Of a stretch of 64,000 nucleotides of DNA, positions 23,451 to 35,087 are shown piece after piece. Position 1 is the first letter of the stretch; each line of letters starts with the position of its first letter. Source of the DNA: Marthasterias glacialis (Eukaryota; Echinodermata; Asteroidea; Forcipulatida; Asteriidae); the NCBI GenBank assembly GCA_911728455.2, contig OU452219.1, positions 20,367,397 through 20,431,396 on the forward strand. Direction: 5' to 3'. The translations under genes were made by a program, and so were the position numbers. The notes beneath the pieces were generated by a model that saw only the letters and a list, made by a program, of their open reading frames with translations, did not search any database and was not told where the DNA came from.

Positions 23451-24441
23451 ACAATCTGCGACCTCCGGGTCGATGTGCTGGTACTTTTTTAACAGCACTA
23501 TTCAGCCCTAAAACATGTTGTATTTTTGTTATCATAAATGTGATTTTTCATGTATCATCCAACCATTTTTTATAGGCCTAACGTTACAAATACAATCAAC
23601 TTTTCATGCAAACAAAAACAATTTATCTAATGCTAGCGATCGTCTCCCTCCCCTACCCACCCCACCATGCCCACATAGACTTTGTACACACTGTTTTCCA
23701 AAACTCCCTTCCCACCGATCCATGCACAATGCATGCTGAATTCCGATAAGGCTTGGTGACATGGATGAAGGACATGGCCCATGGCTGTCATGACATGCAT
23801 GATGAAACCTTGTCCTTGAAGTTGGAGGGAGGGAGTCCAGTGCAATGTGTAACGTTAACGAATAACATCATGCTCACACGTTCATGCACGTTAGCAAGGC
23901 ACATCCCATGTTTTTTCATTAGTGCTACTGCCTAAAGTTTAAACTGCTACTGTGCTAATGTTAGTTGTTACACTGGATCTGGACTAGTGTACTAAATCAC
24001 CATGGCATCATGCATGCTCACGACGTTCAACCATTGATGTAGAATTCAACCATGTCAACGTTGTAGTAACTAGTATTGTACTTGTTGTAATGTTGTACTT
24101 GTAATATAATTGTATTGTATAAAAATTATAATTATAAAGAATTATGAATGTAACGTTAATTTATTTATTTAAATGGCGATAAAATTAACTCACCTTGTCC
24201 TTGACTTGAGGTTGAACAGTGTGTCAAAACACTACTACAGTACTAGTGCAGTAGTACTAGTAGTAGTACGTTTGTCACAATGGTACTTGGAAGAGAGCGA
24301 TCTTTGATGGTTGGTGGAGAGTGTAAATTCACAAATTTCAGTTCACGAATTCCATGTTCGCGCGCCCACCGCAGTGATGTTGTCTGCACACGTAGACTGT
24401 ATTCGGGTACTTTGCTTACCAAACGTCAGCGCAGCGAAATC

Positions 24442-24536
24442 TTGTCTGGTTCCCTGACCAAAGAGTCCCTGACGACTCTTGTAAAAAAAAATCGACAGAG
24501 AATAGTCAGAGATTTTTGGGTCTGGGAACCAGACTA
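24442..24536. mobile_element. 95-bp MITE nested in the CACTA-type element
   Basis: The ends are TTGTCTGGTTCCC and the inverse GGGAACCAGACTA. The direct repeat AGCGAAATC flanks both sides (24433-24441 and 24537-24545), a 9-bp (or 8+1) target duplication. The size and TAGTCTGG ends suggest a hAT-like non-autonomous element. Confidence 0.75.
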
Positions 24537-25855
24537 AGCGAAATCCACAGGATCTTCATGTCCCATAATGCAAAGGTAAAAAAAACTACCACGTCCGGAT
24601 CATGCAATTGCTAGCAAATGAATACTTAGGAAATTTATTTCACTAATAAATTTGTTATATCCATTACAATATTTTTTTGAAGTTATAATATTGAATTTAC
24701 ATTTCAACGTACCCTTTCATGTCGAATTTAGATGTTAGGTTTTTGATTTTTCAACAGTTATTTACCATAAGTAATTTTTACGGGACAACTGTTGTCACAC
24801 ATTCGTAGTCGTTAAGCATAGCAATAGTATATTATTTATTTCTTGTTTATTTAAAATGAGAACTAAAACAACAATTCAACATAAATATAAATTGAAAGAT
24901 ATTATTATTTTAAGTAGTTCCTAAATTATTACTTTTTTAATAATTGACATTTTTTGGAGACTGTAAATACAACTTATGTATGCAAACGGAGCGAGTGTTT
25001 TCTCCCGTATTTATACGGAAAATATCCATAATTTCAGTTTCACAGATGAGTTCCGTAAAAAATTATCCGTAAAAACGCGGCAATTTTTTACAGTGTGGAA
25101 AAGGTGAAGGTCCCAAAGGAGAGCATACCTGCCTCAGCAGATATCAAAGTGACGGAGGAAATCAGCCAGTGTGGTGACGTCATCACAATCAAGACAACCA
25201 ACAACAAGGACAGTACGCCGAGGGAAAAGACCATCAACGTTGGGAGTAACTTCACCACCGAGATGCCCCCGGGCACGCCGCTGGAGTTCACCACTGCGTG
25301 GGAAGGGGACGAGCTGGTCTTGAGACGAACCTCCGGCGAGGGCACCTCCACCAGGAAGATGGAGGGGAGTCACATGGTGCTCATTCTTCAGCACGAGGGA
25401 GCAGTCGCCAAGACGTACTACGAAAAAGCCTAAGTCAAGATGCATGGCTTTGGCTTTCTTTCAACGATGCCGATGAAAGCCACATCTATTAGCCAACTTT
25501 TGATTGATTGTCCTTATATCACTCTATGATTGATTCAACCTTCGCAATGACCTTAATACTCACACTGACTGCCCGCCTGCCATCTTCAATTGATGAGGGT
25601 CATCTGCAAACAACTCTTCAGACTATTTTCCACCCCTATGTTTGTTTTCAAATAAGTATTTCAATAAGGAAGTAAAAAAAAAAAAATAAACGCAATGTTT
25701 TAGTTGTCTTTCAAACTTGTGAATTCGTACTCCGGAGTTCACTTGGTGAATTACTGCAGGGTGTCCAAGCCTCCCACCCTGAGATGTGTTCATCTTTGAA
25801 AAATGAAACACACACAACAAAATATTATGCCGTTTTCTCAGAAGCACCCAGCTGC

Positions 25856-25861
25856 AATAAA
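25856..25861 (+). terminator. Polyadenylation signal of FABP-like gene 4
   Basis: AATAAA about 420 bases after the stop codon, in CTGCAATAAACG. A second AATAAA follows near 25940. Confidence 0.45.
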
Positions 25862-28800
25862 CGTTTGTTATAAGACTCCGGTATTATCATGTTCATTTCT
25901 ACGATAAAAATACCGTGTTTCTTGAAAATTAAAATTAAAGAATAAACTTGAATAATAACAGCACTGAAAGTTCATTCTTTTGTAAACACTGAGTTCACCC
26001 CCCCCCCTCCTAAAAAAATATTGAATTGTCCAAACTCACATACCCTGTATGTAAGGCGCAATGAAGATCTTTGAAAATTCCAGATCGTAAATAAAACCAA
26101 GTAATAGTTGTATTCATAACGTCTGTCTACCGCAAGGAACTGAAGGGAGATTTCGCAGATTAATGTCAAGTTGAAGGGTGTAATTGGCCTTTTTCTACCT
26201 GCGAACAACAAATATCCCGGGGGGAAAAAGATTTTGTTCACATTGCCCAAACTATTCAGGCATTATCTTATTTATTTTCTACACACTTTTTTACATTTAA
26301 TTCTCTCATTTTTTTCTTCAGGAAAGTTTACTTTGAAGAACATTAAAACACAGTCCCACCTCCCCCGCCAGACCGCCCCTTCCACTTGAAATTATTGCAA
26401 CTTCACATCAACCCATTCTTTTCAGTAACACATCTTCAAAAACCCTATCAAATCGAGTATTGACATTTCCCACAGTTTTTCCTGCCCGTCTTGGTACTTG
26501 AGTTGCTCTTCATAATGAGCGAAGTACACGTGTACCTATACACGGGGGTCTAGTGCTTGTAAAACAAGCTGACACGAAGTGATAACAGACTAATGGCGAT
26601 CGTTTGTGGATGAATTTACTCTGACTGCACAAAGTTCACCAAACATGAACTGTGTATTTATTTTTGTAAAGGTTTATTTCAATGAAAGGTTGACTTGAAA
26701 AGACTGGAAAGTTCAGGTTCGAGACAGAACTTCCAAGAGCATTATGACTGGCGTTGGTTAGAAAATGGGTGGTAATTTACGAGGGCGCCCGCTATTGACT
26801 CGAACATCAACCCGAAAGCTGTCGTGTGTTGTGCCTGCAGTCGATCTCAACAAACTCTTCCTAACTTTAGAATCATCCTAACTTCAAGATGCATAGTGGT
26901 TTGTATTGTGACATCACACTTTCCATAGCAATTAAGATTGATTCATACTTTTACTCATCTTATGATTGATCTTAGCGCTTCGTGAAATCAACTGCTGGCC
27001 CTCCATTTTGAACATGGTCGTTATTAATTGTATCCCCACTGCAGACCTAGACTTGATTTCAAGTCCGCGATCGTGGTTATTTGTCCGTATTTTCACGCAA
27101 CATCATCTGACTAGATTGCCCGTATACACACATGCTATCACCACACTCGACTCACGATCTCAAGGTGTGATCGAAGGTTAAAATTCTCATGCTCAGGCCA
27201 TAAGAGGGCGCCATTTCGGGCAATAATGATTCTGTGTCATGAGCGAACCGCGATCACATGACAACTCAAGCCTAACCTGAAGACAAAGAGGCCCGAGATG
27301 GATCCAGACCGATATTGAGACCACGCCCAGAAGCAAGGGGGAGGGGGAGACAAGTTTCGGAATATACAATACCGAGTATAAGACGATGATGAAATAAGTC
27401 TAATTAGTGAAGTTTTTGGTTTGAATAACTGATACTAATTCAGCTGAAATATTGCCGATAGTCTGTTCCGGACTATGGTTTTTGAGCACTACAGACCATG
27501 CCCAGGATCCAAAATCATGGCTCTGCTTACCACAGAATACTGCGCTTAAATCTATGGCAACATCGGAGTCAACCCAAAGTTTACCAAAACAAATTAACAA
27601 TGCTACTCAGTGAACGATTTCCCCTGTATCGCATCGCATTTTTGCGATGCAAATTGGCCGATTTGCCATGTAATTTTTAGAAAGTGCATCACACATTTTG
27701 CGACACAATGTGCGATACATTTGTTGCAATATTTTTGATTGACAAAAAAAATCCTACAATGATTTCCGATACACTTTGGTTTAGCGATGTTTCGTACTTG
27801 CCTGTATAAATATTCACGTGCATGACGACAGTCGATTGTCAAATACATTGAGCACACACCACGCAGCAGAGGTCTCGTTCCCTACTCATGTGGGGGTTGG
27901 ATGTGCATTTGCAGAACGATAAAACGGCACCATATACCAAGATTAGACTCGTTTGTCTGTTACACCAAGTAGTACTTGCTATAACAGACGGCCTTAATTT
28001 ATCTACAAGAACTTGCTTATCTGAAACCAAAATTCTGACCCAGTAACAACCAGAGATTGACCCGGCCCGGGGTACTTCAAATTAACCGACTCGAATGTTT
28101 AATTACATTGCTTTCATGCAGAGGAGGTGAGGGTTAAATCCAGAGTACTCGGTTCCACAACATTAGCCACCCTCTAAAACTTCCTCATCGAAAAAAATTC
28201 AGACTTCTACTATAGTGCAAAATATCAGGAGGTTACCCTGTGTGGTCTTGCGCATGCAGCTGAGTGAGTGGACAAGAGAAATACAGCGTGGTGTTGCTAT
28301 ACCCCATCACTTTTTAAACAGACCATTTTTGGCTATTTTTAGTAAAAATGTGGTCTAAAATGACTAATTAACGTTGTTTTGACTAAATTCGTTTTTAGAG
28401 TGATGGACAACATAGCAAACAAAGCTTTTTTTTAGTGCACGGCAGAAATGAGTTACTGCGCGATACACAAATTTGCTACAACTGAACTTCATTATGTTGA
28501 AGAACCAGTAACTGCATAGGTAGTGTAGAATATATCAGGTATATTGAATGAATGAATGCAGACTATTTATAAGAATTATTAACCCTGTTCAACCGTTATA
28601 GTAACAATGAGTCAGTCAATAGTTTATATAAAAAACATAAGAAAGAGACTAAGTTTCTTGGAAGTTTCTTGGAAGAAACTGACCTTCAAGTAACATAACA
28701 CACCTGTTGTGTGTAGGTGGTTAACTTGGAAATAAGGAACAGTGTGGGAGATCAGATGGCCACGAGGTAGTGACTGCGTGTGTAATGGTCATAAAACATT

Positions 28801-28890
28801 TACGGCAAACATTAGCAGAATTATCTATAGGTGAAAGTGCAAGTAGGACAAAATTGGAATATGATGATAAAAACAACTCTAGGCTTAGAG
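25862..28890. other. Intergenic, no gene seen
   Basis: No coding exon is supported on either strand. A poly-C run lies near 25998. Frames of 60-90 codons around 25972, 26966, 27400 and 27603 lack domain resemblance. Confidence 0.5.
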
Positions 28891-29179
28891 TGACCATCTA
28901 CGTTTCCATGTTTCCGAGAAAGTTAATTATTTTTACCAGGAAATGTAAAACCTTAGACATTGTGGGTTTTTTTTTGAGCGCGCCCTCATACCATAAAATG
29001 ACATCTTTCCGATTTGTTGTATTTGGTTTTCACGAACCTCGTTTGTGGAAATCATGCAGATTCAGTAAATCAGGCAGATATTCTGTTTGTTATATTATAA
29101 GAACTCAGATAGTCTATAACAATTTTGTGTCTTTTTCTAGACAATTTGAGTCTCGGAAACATGGAAACTTGGATGGTCA
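28891..29179. mobile_element. MITE with TGACCATC termini, 289 bp
   Basis: The left end TGACCATCTACGTTTCCATG, followed by TTTCCGAGA, is matched by an inverted right end TGACCATCCAAGTTTCCATG, followed by TTTCCGAGAC. This gives about 29-bp inverted repeats with two mismatches. The interior has an open frame, but nothing transposase-like. Confidence 0.75.
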
Positions 29180-31303
29180 TTTTATGCTACCTAAAAATGA
29201 GGAAAGGTGTCTCATCTCGTTTCACTGAGATGGGACAAACTAATCCTGTCCTTTTTTTGTTGAGAACTTTTTATTTCGCATTAGTGATAATTCCTTTACC
29301 GCGTGTCACCTGTTGGTGGCGCTTTCTCAATACAGCTGTGCTTGTTTACAATATTGTGCAGGTTGTTTACCTATGGGCCTATATTATGTAGGCCAAGGGT
29401 CATCTCATCGACGGAACATCGAACACAAACACGCGGTATGACCTTCTTATTGCATGGCCTGTCGACCTGTGTACAGATATACATTATGCACTACATACAT
29501 TGCAAGCGGTCTTTGTTGCTGTCGGAATGGATGCCTTAACATTCAGCAGGCATGGTCACAATCGTTGTTGTAAGTGTTTTTGTTATTTTGACTGTTTAAA
29601 GTGTGGATGTCATACAATGTCACTCGGTAATTTTAGGCACTGGGTCTGGCAGAACTATTTTCAAACCACAACTCAAGTTGTTTTCATTTGGCCATCCTAC
29701 AGGCTACCTACATCTCAAATATTCTCACTGATCTTGCCAGTGGGCTATAAATGAAATGGTGTTGTTTATGGGCTGTTGGGCCTGGGCCATGCTATGAGGT
29801 TCCCAGGAGGATGTAGAACCATGCAGATGGTACAACCAATGCATCCATCATCTCGTAATGGTATGATGATTGTACAACAAATAATTACATACATGTACAT
29901 TGGTGTATGAAAGGTCCACGAGGAGGGGAGGGGAACCCGACGAGACTGCCTTATGTTCTGCCTCCTTAGTCTTCACGTCAAATTCAAATCTGTCAGCATA
30001 CTGGTAGTTTTACCTTTACTCCATCCATTCTAGGATAACCTCAATAAACCAACTTGACAAAATACATTAATTCCAAGCCACTGTGTAGGCCTACGCCAGG
30101 AGGAGTACGAAGCAATATTTTGATCATTGAGGCTTAGGAGCTACGGTAGTGTGCCGATCATTTTGGCAAAATTACCCCCTTTTTTTTTTTTTTTTTTTTT
30201 TTTTTTGCACGATGTCATAGGTGGCTTATGAAAGAGGGCCTATCACTTTATTGGCCTGCAGCTATAACATTACCACAAAATGTTAAAACTTTATTTTTAC
30301 ACCAGGTCAAAATACAACACAAAACCCACTCACCTATATCATACAAGTCGAAATTAAACTTCTACCTCCATGCATGCTTATATGGAGAGTCGCAGAAAGT
30401 TTTAACTTTGACCTAGTGCCCCAGAGACATGTGGGTTTCCAGTTGACGCGGTGATCAAAAATCCGTTATACCTTGTCAAGTAAAAAAGGACAAAGGTCAT
30501 ATTTTGACGTCAACCAATGCGAATAGCCAAAAATGTGTATTATAAACAAACAAAACCAACAGTATTATTACAGGGGTGGTACAGCTGTACTATTTAGATG
30601 AAGGATCCGGATATGTTTTTGTCAGTTCGCGCACATTGCAGTAGTTAAATTGACTTGTCCTTTTACGATTCAAGTCAAAGTCACAGCAGACATTTTGACG
30701 GATAATCTCACCGTTGGCTTTAAGAACTTTGCATTACGGATGGATTAATGTACACATAAAAACTGTAAGGGTAAGTATAGGGTTTGGGTATTTTGTTTGA
30801 AATGTATGCTTTCAAAAGTTCAGCACAATGTTGTCAAGTGAACTTGTAGCTCTTCCGGCCAACCGTTAATGTATTGTCATGTGGTGTAGTGATCATGGAA
30901 TGTGTCAGGAAGTGTACCTGTCAAACTAGAGTACAGGGAATTTCCTTTATAATTAAACACGAAGTTCTGTCAAATATCAACCCTATGATGATCTTACGGC
31001 CTTTTAAAACAAATCAATTTTAGAATTCAGTGCAATTGTGTCGAAAACTGAAGGAAAAAAATCAAATTAAATTATTATTGATTGATTGAATTGATCGATT
31101 GATTGACTTTTTTTTTACTTTTCAAAGCTATACTCCACTCAATAACAAAACTATACAAAATTTTCAAAACAAAGAAAACACCAAAAATAAAATAGACAAG
31201 AAACAGCAGTACGGCAGTATCATTATTCCAGTATCATTATTCCAGTAATAACGTACAAGATAAACTGTCAAACTTCTGTTTCCAAGATATCTAAAATAAA
31301 TAC
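29180..31303. other. Intergenic region upstream of FABP-like gene 5
   Basis: No gene is supported. A poly-T tract lies at 30178-30206. The last part should contain the promoter of the gene at 31492. Confidence 0.5.
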
Positions 31304-31310
31304 TATAAAA
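31304..31310 (+). promoter_or_regulatory. TATA box of FABP-like gene 5
   Basis: TATAAAA in TACTATAAAAAGCC lies 188 bases upstream of the chosen ATG. A start of transcription near 31335 would give a 5'UTR of about 160 bases without an obvious intron. Confidence 0.5.
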
Positions 31311-31491
31311 AGCCTTACGTCCATATACAACTGTAAAATTTAATAACAGTGTTTGGTTCGGTTTTAAAACAAAATATGCCGCATAATAACAGATTTTTCC
31401 CGCTTCTTTCCCAAGTGTTGACAGTCAGTGTAACGGTTACCCAAACTTGATGGACCGAAGATTGTTGCTGAAAAAAAAGTACTGCACAACA

Positions 31492-31902
31492 ATGGAAGCA
31501 ACAATACCGGCAGATGTCGAAGAAGCAATCGTGGGCAAGTGGAGATCGGTGAAAACCGAAGGGATGGACGAATTTGCTGAGTTGTTCAACATCGATAAGA
31601 ACAAGATACCGGAAAATCCTCACTGTGAATTGGACATTGCCAAGGACGGCGAGGGCGCTTACATCATCGTGAATAAATCTGACGGAGGGACGAAGACTCT
31701 GAGACACGAGCTGGGGAAGCCGCTGAAGGATAACGTCATGGGACGGGAGATCGACATCGTGACCATCTGGGACGGACGGAGGCTGGTCACGACCAACGTC
31801 AAGGGGGATTCCTCGCTATCTAGGAGCATTGAGGACGGGAGGCTAGTGTGTGTTGTGAGGACCGTAGACTTTATCATCACCACAACCTTTGAAAGATGCT
31901 GA
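31492..31902 (+). CDS. FABP-like protein 5 (divergent)
   Basis: A single exon of 136 residues, chosen to start at METIP-like MEATIPADVEEAIVGKW because the family's G-K-W first strand (residues 14-16) then falls near the N-terminus; a further in-frame ATG at 31447 would add 15 unrelated residues. Features shared with genes 2-4 are KTEGMDEFAELFNI, LGKPLKDNVMG, a TIWDGRRLV strand and SRSIEDGRLV. The turn that reads QSGD in relatives is AKDGEG, and the C-terminus ends TTTFERC, with Thr at the anchor Arg position and Phe for Tyr. It is the most diverged open member of the cluster, so its ligand or even ligand binding is uncertain. It runs on the forward strand like the split gene 4. Confidence 0.85.
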   Translation: MEATIPADVEEAIVGKWRSVKTEGMDEFAELFNIDKNKIPENPHCELDIAKDGEGAYIIVNKSDGGTKTLRHELGKPLKDNVMGREIDIVTIWDGRRLVTTNVKGDSSLSRSIEDGRLVCVVRTVDFIITTTFERC

Positions 31903-33479
31903 TGTTCACATAAAATGTAATCCAAGACGGTGGTTCCAAAAGCATAGCGAGGACCAATATCTTAAAAGATGCTGAAATTTCCTGCGCCCTTTTTCATATA
32001 AGACTGTTGACAAAAAAAAACAGTGATGTTCGATTTCCCTTGCAAAGAAAGGCACTTGGTTCAGTTAATTAAACTTAATGGCATTTTGTACATTTTTTAT
32101 GGGCATAATTTTATCATGGTATTTTGATTACACTTACAACCCACAGTCCGGTTTACAATAGCACTGTTTGCTAATCACAACATGTGCTGAAAGGGATTAA
32201 AATTCGGACAAAGAAATGTTGAATGGATGCAGGGATTGTGACGTGCCGATGGGGCATTTCACACGAGGTAATGGGAGACTTTGGAACGATAGGTGGCAGC
32301 AGACGAAAATCATGAGCATGTGCATATAATATTTCCGAGAACGATTTATATAGAGAGGTATCACGTGACGTCACCCGATACCTTTTTCTAATGCGTGCAC
32401 AAGCAGGCGGCTGGAAATCATTCAGCAGACGACGCGCCAGCCATTGAGTTTGTACATTGCTGTACCCAACATGGCTGCGAAACGAACTTTTCCCGGGGTC
32501 ATGCAACCTCTCTATACCTATGCTGCCATCTAGCGACCTCAAAAGTCTCCCATCAACGGGCAATCATTGCTTACATACACGCTCCAACAAAGACGCTCCA
32601 AACCAAAGTTTCAACATTCGCAATAATGTTCGACACTGTTTAAGAACATTGCGCTCCGCAAATGTTAAGCGTGCATGCAGTGACGTAGTTGGTTACCTCC
32701 AAATTGCCTCCTTTAAAAGTACCACAAAGCATTATAACGGATTCCTCGTCGTCATCGGAGATGAGGATTGTCCGCCCACTTCGTTTATACTAACGGTTAC
32801 GCCCTTTGTTGGGGGTTAACTCCTTGACCATAGATCGACCCACTCTAGGGAGGAATTTAACCACGAGAACACTGTGGTCTGCAAGTTTAGTTTTTTTTTT
32901 CCTGCAAAAAAGGTATAGTTGCTTTGGTGACCCCCGATCACAATCAGCTGTAAAATGAATCTTTTGCATTGGCTTGTATTAATACTGTTATCGCGTTCCG
33001 AAGGCGAGTCTCTGTGGATTTCCAACCAAAGTTAATTGCGTTCTTTACATTGTACAGTATACATTCACTCGTAAATACAAGAAACAGTAGTTAGTTTATT
33101 TAGCAAACTCATTATTTTATTCCACCTTGAAGTATTTTTGAATAATTTTTATTATGACAAGATTACAGAGTTTAAATCAACAAACTTGTAACCATTAAAT
33201 ATTGCCTATAAACGGAATCCTTTGTGTCTGTGTTTATAATATCTACTTTATACAACCCCAAAGGTTTGAATAAAAGGGCGTTGATTATTGATTATTGATT
33301 ATAGAAATTGTTGATGCGTCTTTGAGACGTTTTTGACTAAACGCGAATTTTGTTTTGACGGAAACTATCAATCATCATACAGAAATAAACGTAATTTAAT
33401 TTGTACGATAAAGTTGGTATATAGGAATATTCCCTAAACAAAAAATGCGTCATTTGCAAATACAGTATACATCGTCACG
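31903..33479. other. Intergenic, no gene seen
   Basis: Overlapping 80-130-codon frames around 32171-32819 on both strands show no domain resemblance. No repeat pair stands out. Confidence 0.5.
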
Positions 33480-33562
33480 TTTTTCCAATGGTTGTAACTT
33501 TTTTTTAAGTAGACCTTTTTCAGGGACCTTAATTAAAAAAAGTTACAACCATTGAAAACACT
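33480..33562. repeat. Short foldback, 83 bp
   Basis: TTTTCCAATGGTTGTAACTT is inverted 30 bases later as AAGTTACAACCATTGAAAA, with poly-T/poly-A extending the stem. It is a likely minimal MITE or hairpin. Confidence 0.7.
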
Positions 33563-34242
33563 GCTAATGTGGCGGATGTAAAGTGGTCCCTTTAATGTGT
33601 TTCATGTCATATATCGTTGCTAAAATTAGAAACAACCTATATAATTAATAATGCATTCTGAACATAGCGTTTTACATTAAAATCACAAACCGCTGTACAG
33701 AATTTACAAGATTAACAGTAAATCATTATTTAACTACATTACAATCCGTCATTAAAATCTCATTATAATCCCACTAAAATCTCAAAAATTACATGATAGA
33801 CAGTTAGTCAATATTATCGAATTAATTACACGATTAGGATTTAGGAGTAGTACCTTTTAAAAAGAACTGTTTTAAGCTGCGATTTCAAAATTTCACATTC
33901 GGTTATAGCCCTCAAGCAGGAAGTCTGATCCATTAGAGTGCAGGTGCATAAATGGAAAAGGCATAATAACTCCGTTACATCTTCTGTGGTGCGAATGCCG
34001 GTACGGTCGCGTCAACTGATTACTAACTCTGCATGCGAGGCACAGTGGCGCTGGCACTGATGTCTTCCGGAATGATATTCTTCCCACTTGTGGATCTGGG
34101 CTTCGATTTTTGTTTTGCCCTTGAAAAATCAATGAAATTATTAAATAGCCCAAGAGTAAAAGAAAAAAGACAGATACCGAGACGTCCCTAGGGCAGCCCT
34201 TGTAATACTTAATCAAATTTCCTACGTTTTTTCGAAGGGCCA

Positions 34243-34432
34243 GGGCCCAATTTCATGGCTCTGCTTACCGTAAGCAAAAAATCTTGCTTGTGCGCGTGCG
34301 TAGTTCACGTAACGTAACGAAGGATTCCGTGCTTACACAGCTAGTGCAGAAATTCGGCGCTAACCTCGTAAGCAGCGAATGGTCTTCGTAAGCGCAGAAT
34401 GACGCAGTAAGCAGAGCCATGAAATTGGGCCC
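34243..34432. mobile_element. MITE with GGGCCCAATTTCAT termini (family D, copy 1)
   Basis: The left end reads GGGCCCAATTTCATGGCTCT, then GCTTAC. The right end is the exact inverse (AGAGCCATGAAATTGGGCCC preceded by GTAAGC). Diverged relatives occur at 43735-43927 and 48300-48360 inside introns of the SLC3 gene. Confidence 0.85.
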
Positions 34433-34639
34433 GGGTATCTTGCCTGTGTCTAAATGAAGTTATGAAGTTATCATACTGAGAAAACGCATTGGAAATTCAT
34501 CTTTGAAATCGTTAATTTAACGTAACGTAATGGGTGTTCTTGTCTGTGGTTTTGCATTGGATTTATAGTATTGGAAATAACACCTAAAGTTCAATATAAC
34601 TCCTCGGTTAAGTCGCTGAGATTGCCGTTTGTTTGTCTT

Positions 34640-35020
34640 CACCATTGGCGTCCCCAAGTTTCTTCTGAAAACGATCAGAGCATACTGACCGAAACGTCGA
34701 GTTATTAAGCACCGGTTCTTTTCAGAACCACCGCAACTCACAGAGAGTGTATAGCGTCCACGCAAACCTTACTTAGACTGTTTTCCCACCATTCCTGCAA
34801 AGTTTCAAACCTTACCCAAGTTTCTTGATAAAGCAACGCTGCACGTGTATATAATAGTAGAGTTGATTTTATTCGCTGAGAAGTAGCTATAGTATGCGGG
34901 TTACAAGTTGACAACAGTGTGAATTTAGTCTTTTCTTTGAGAAGAAGTTGTAGATCCTGACGTTTCGATTAACTTACTCTGCTCGTCTTCCGATCCGATA
35001 TGAGAGTTTCCCGTTGGATT
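34640..35020. repeat. Two degenerate copies of the hammerhead-like repeat
   Basis: At about 34671-34702 the forward strand reads CTGAAAACGATCAG, AGCATA, CTGACCGAAACGTCGAG. At about 34953-34992 the reverse strand reads GGAAGACGAGCAG and later ATCGAAACGTC. Both match the module in the palindrome at 62291-62546 (CTGAAGACGAACAG, AGCATA, CTGTTCGAAACGTCGAG). They look like relics of the same retroelement-associated repeat. Confidence 0.5.
34868..34873 (-). terminator. Polyadenylation signal of FABP-like gene 6
   Basis: TTTATT on the forward strand is AATAAA for the reverse-strand gene, 215 bases beyond its stop codon. Confidence 0.5.
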
Positions 35021-35087
35021 GGCCTCTTCACTATCAAGTTTCTCGTAAAGCCCCCATGCACTAAGTTTGATGTTCATGTGGCAATGT

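Larger units (their letters stand above)
18919..25095. mobile_element. CACTA/EnSpm-type DNA transposon, 6,177 bp
   Basis: The termini are CACTGTTAAAAAAAATCCG at the left and CGGCAATTTTTTACAGTG at the right, imperfect inverted repeats with the CACTG ends of the CACTA/EnSpm superfamily. The host dinucleotide TG is duplicated (18917-18918 and 25096-25097), matching the short target duplication of this class. Hundreds of bases inside the left end (to about 19390) and about 80 bases inside the right end carry many copies of TTCCGTAA and TTACGGAA in both orientations, like CACTA subterminal repeats. I find no recognisable CACTA transposase, so the copy is probably non-autonomous. Cargo includes a SAMD3-like gene remnant (21728-23450), a palindrome array (20373-20943) and a small MITE (24442-24536). 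Confidence 0.85.
18856..25433 (+). pseudogene. FABP-like gene 4, coding exon split by a 6.2-kb transposon
   Basis: The first 21 codons (18856-18918, beginning MAVDFSGKW and ending GWAEFL) and the last 111 codons (25098-25433, beginning EKVKVPKE and ending TYYEKA) are two parts of one FABP-like gene. Aligned to genes 2 and 3 they meet with no residue lost at the EFL/EK junction. Between them lies a CACTA-type element (18919-25095) plus a 2-bp TG duplication. The left part runs straight into HC-stop codons of the element, so no full-length protein can be made without removing the insert. Both halves stay open with normal family motifs (SQCGDVI, VGSNFTTE, STRKMEG), which points to a recent or polymorphic insertion. 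The anchor Arg is Thr here and the Tyr is kept. TATA box, 5'UTR intron and AATAAA signal are still present. Confidence 0.88.
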
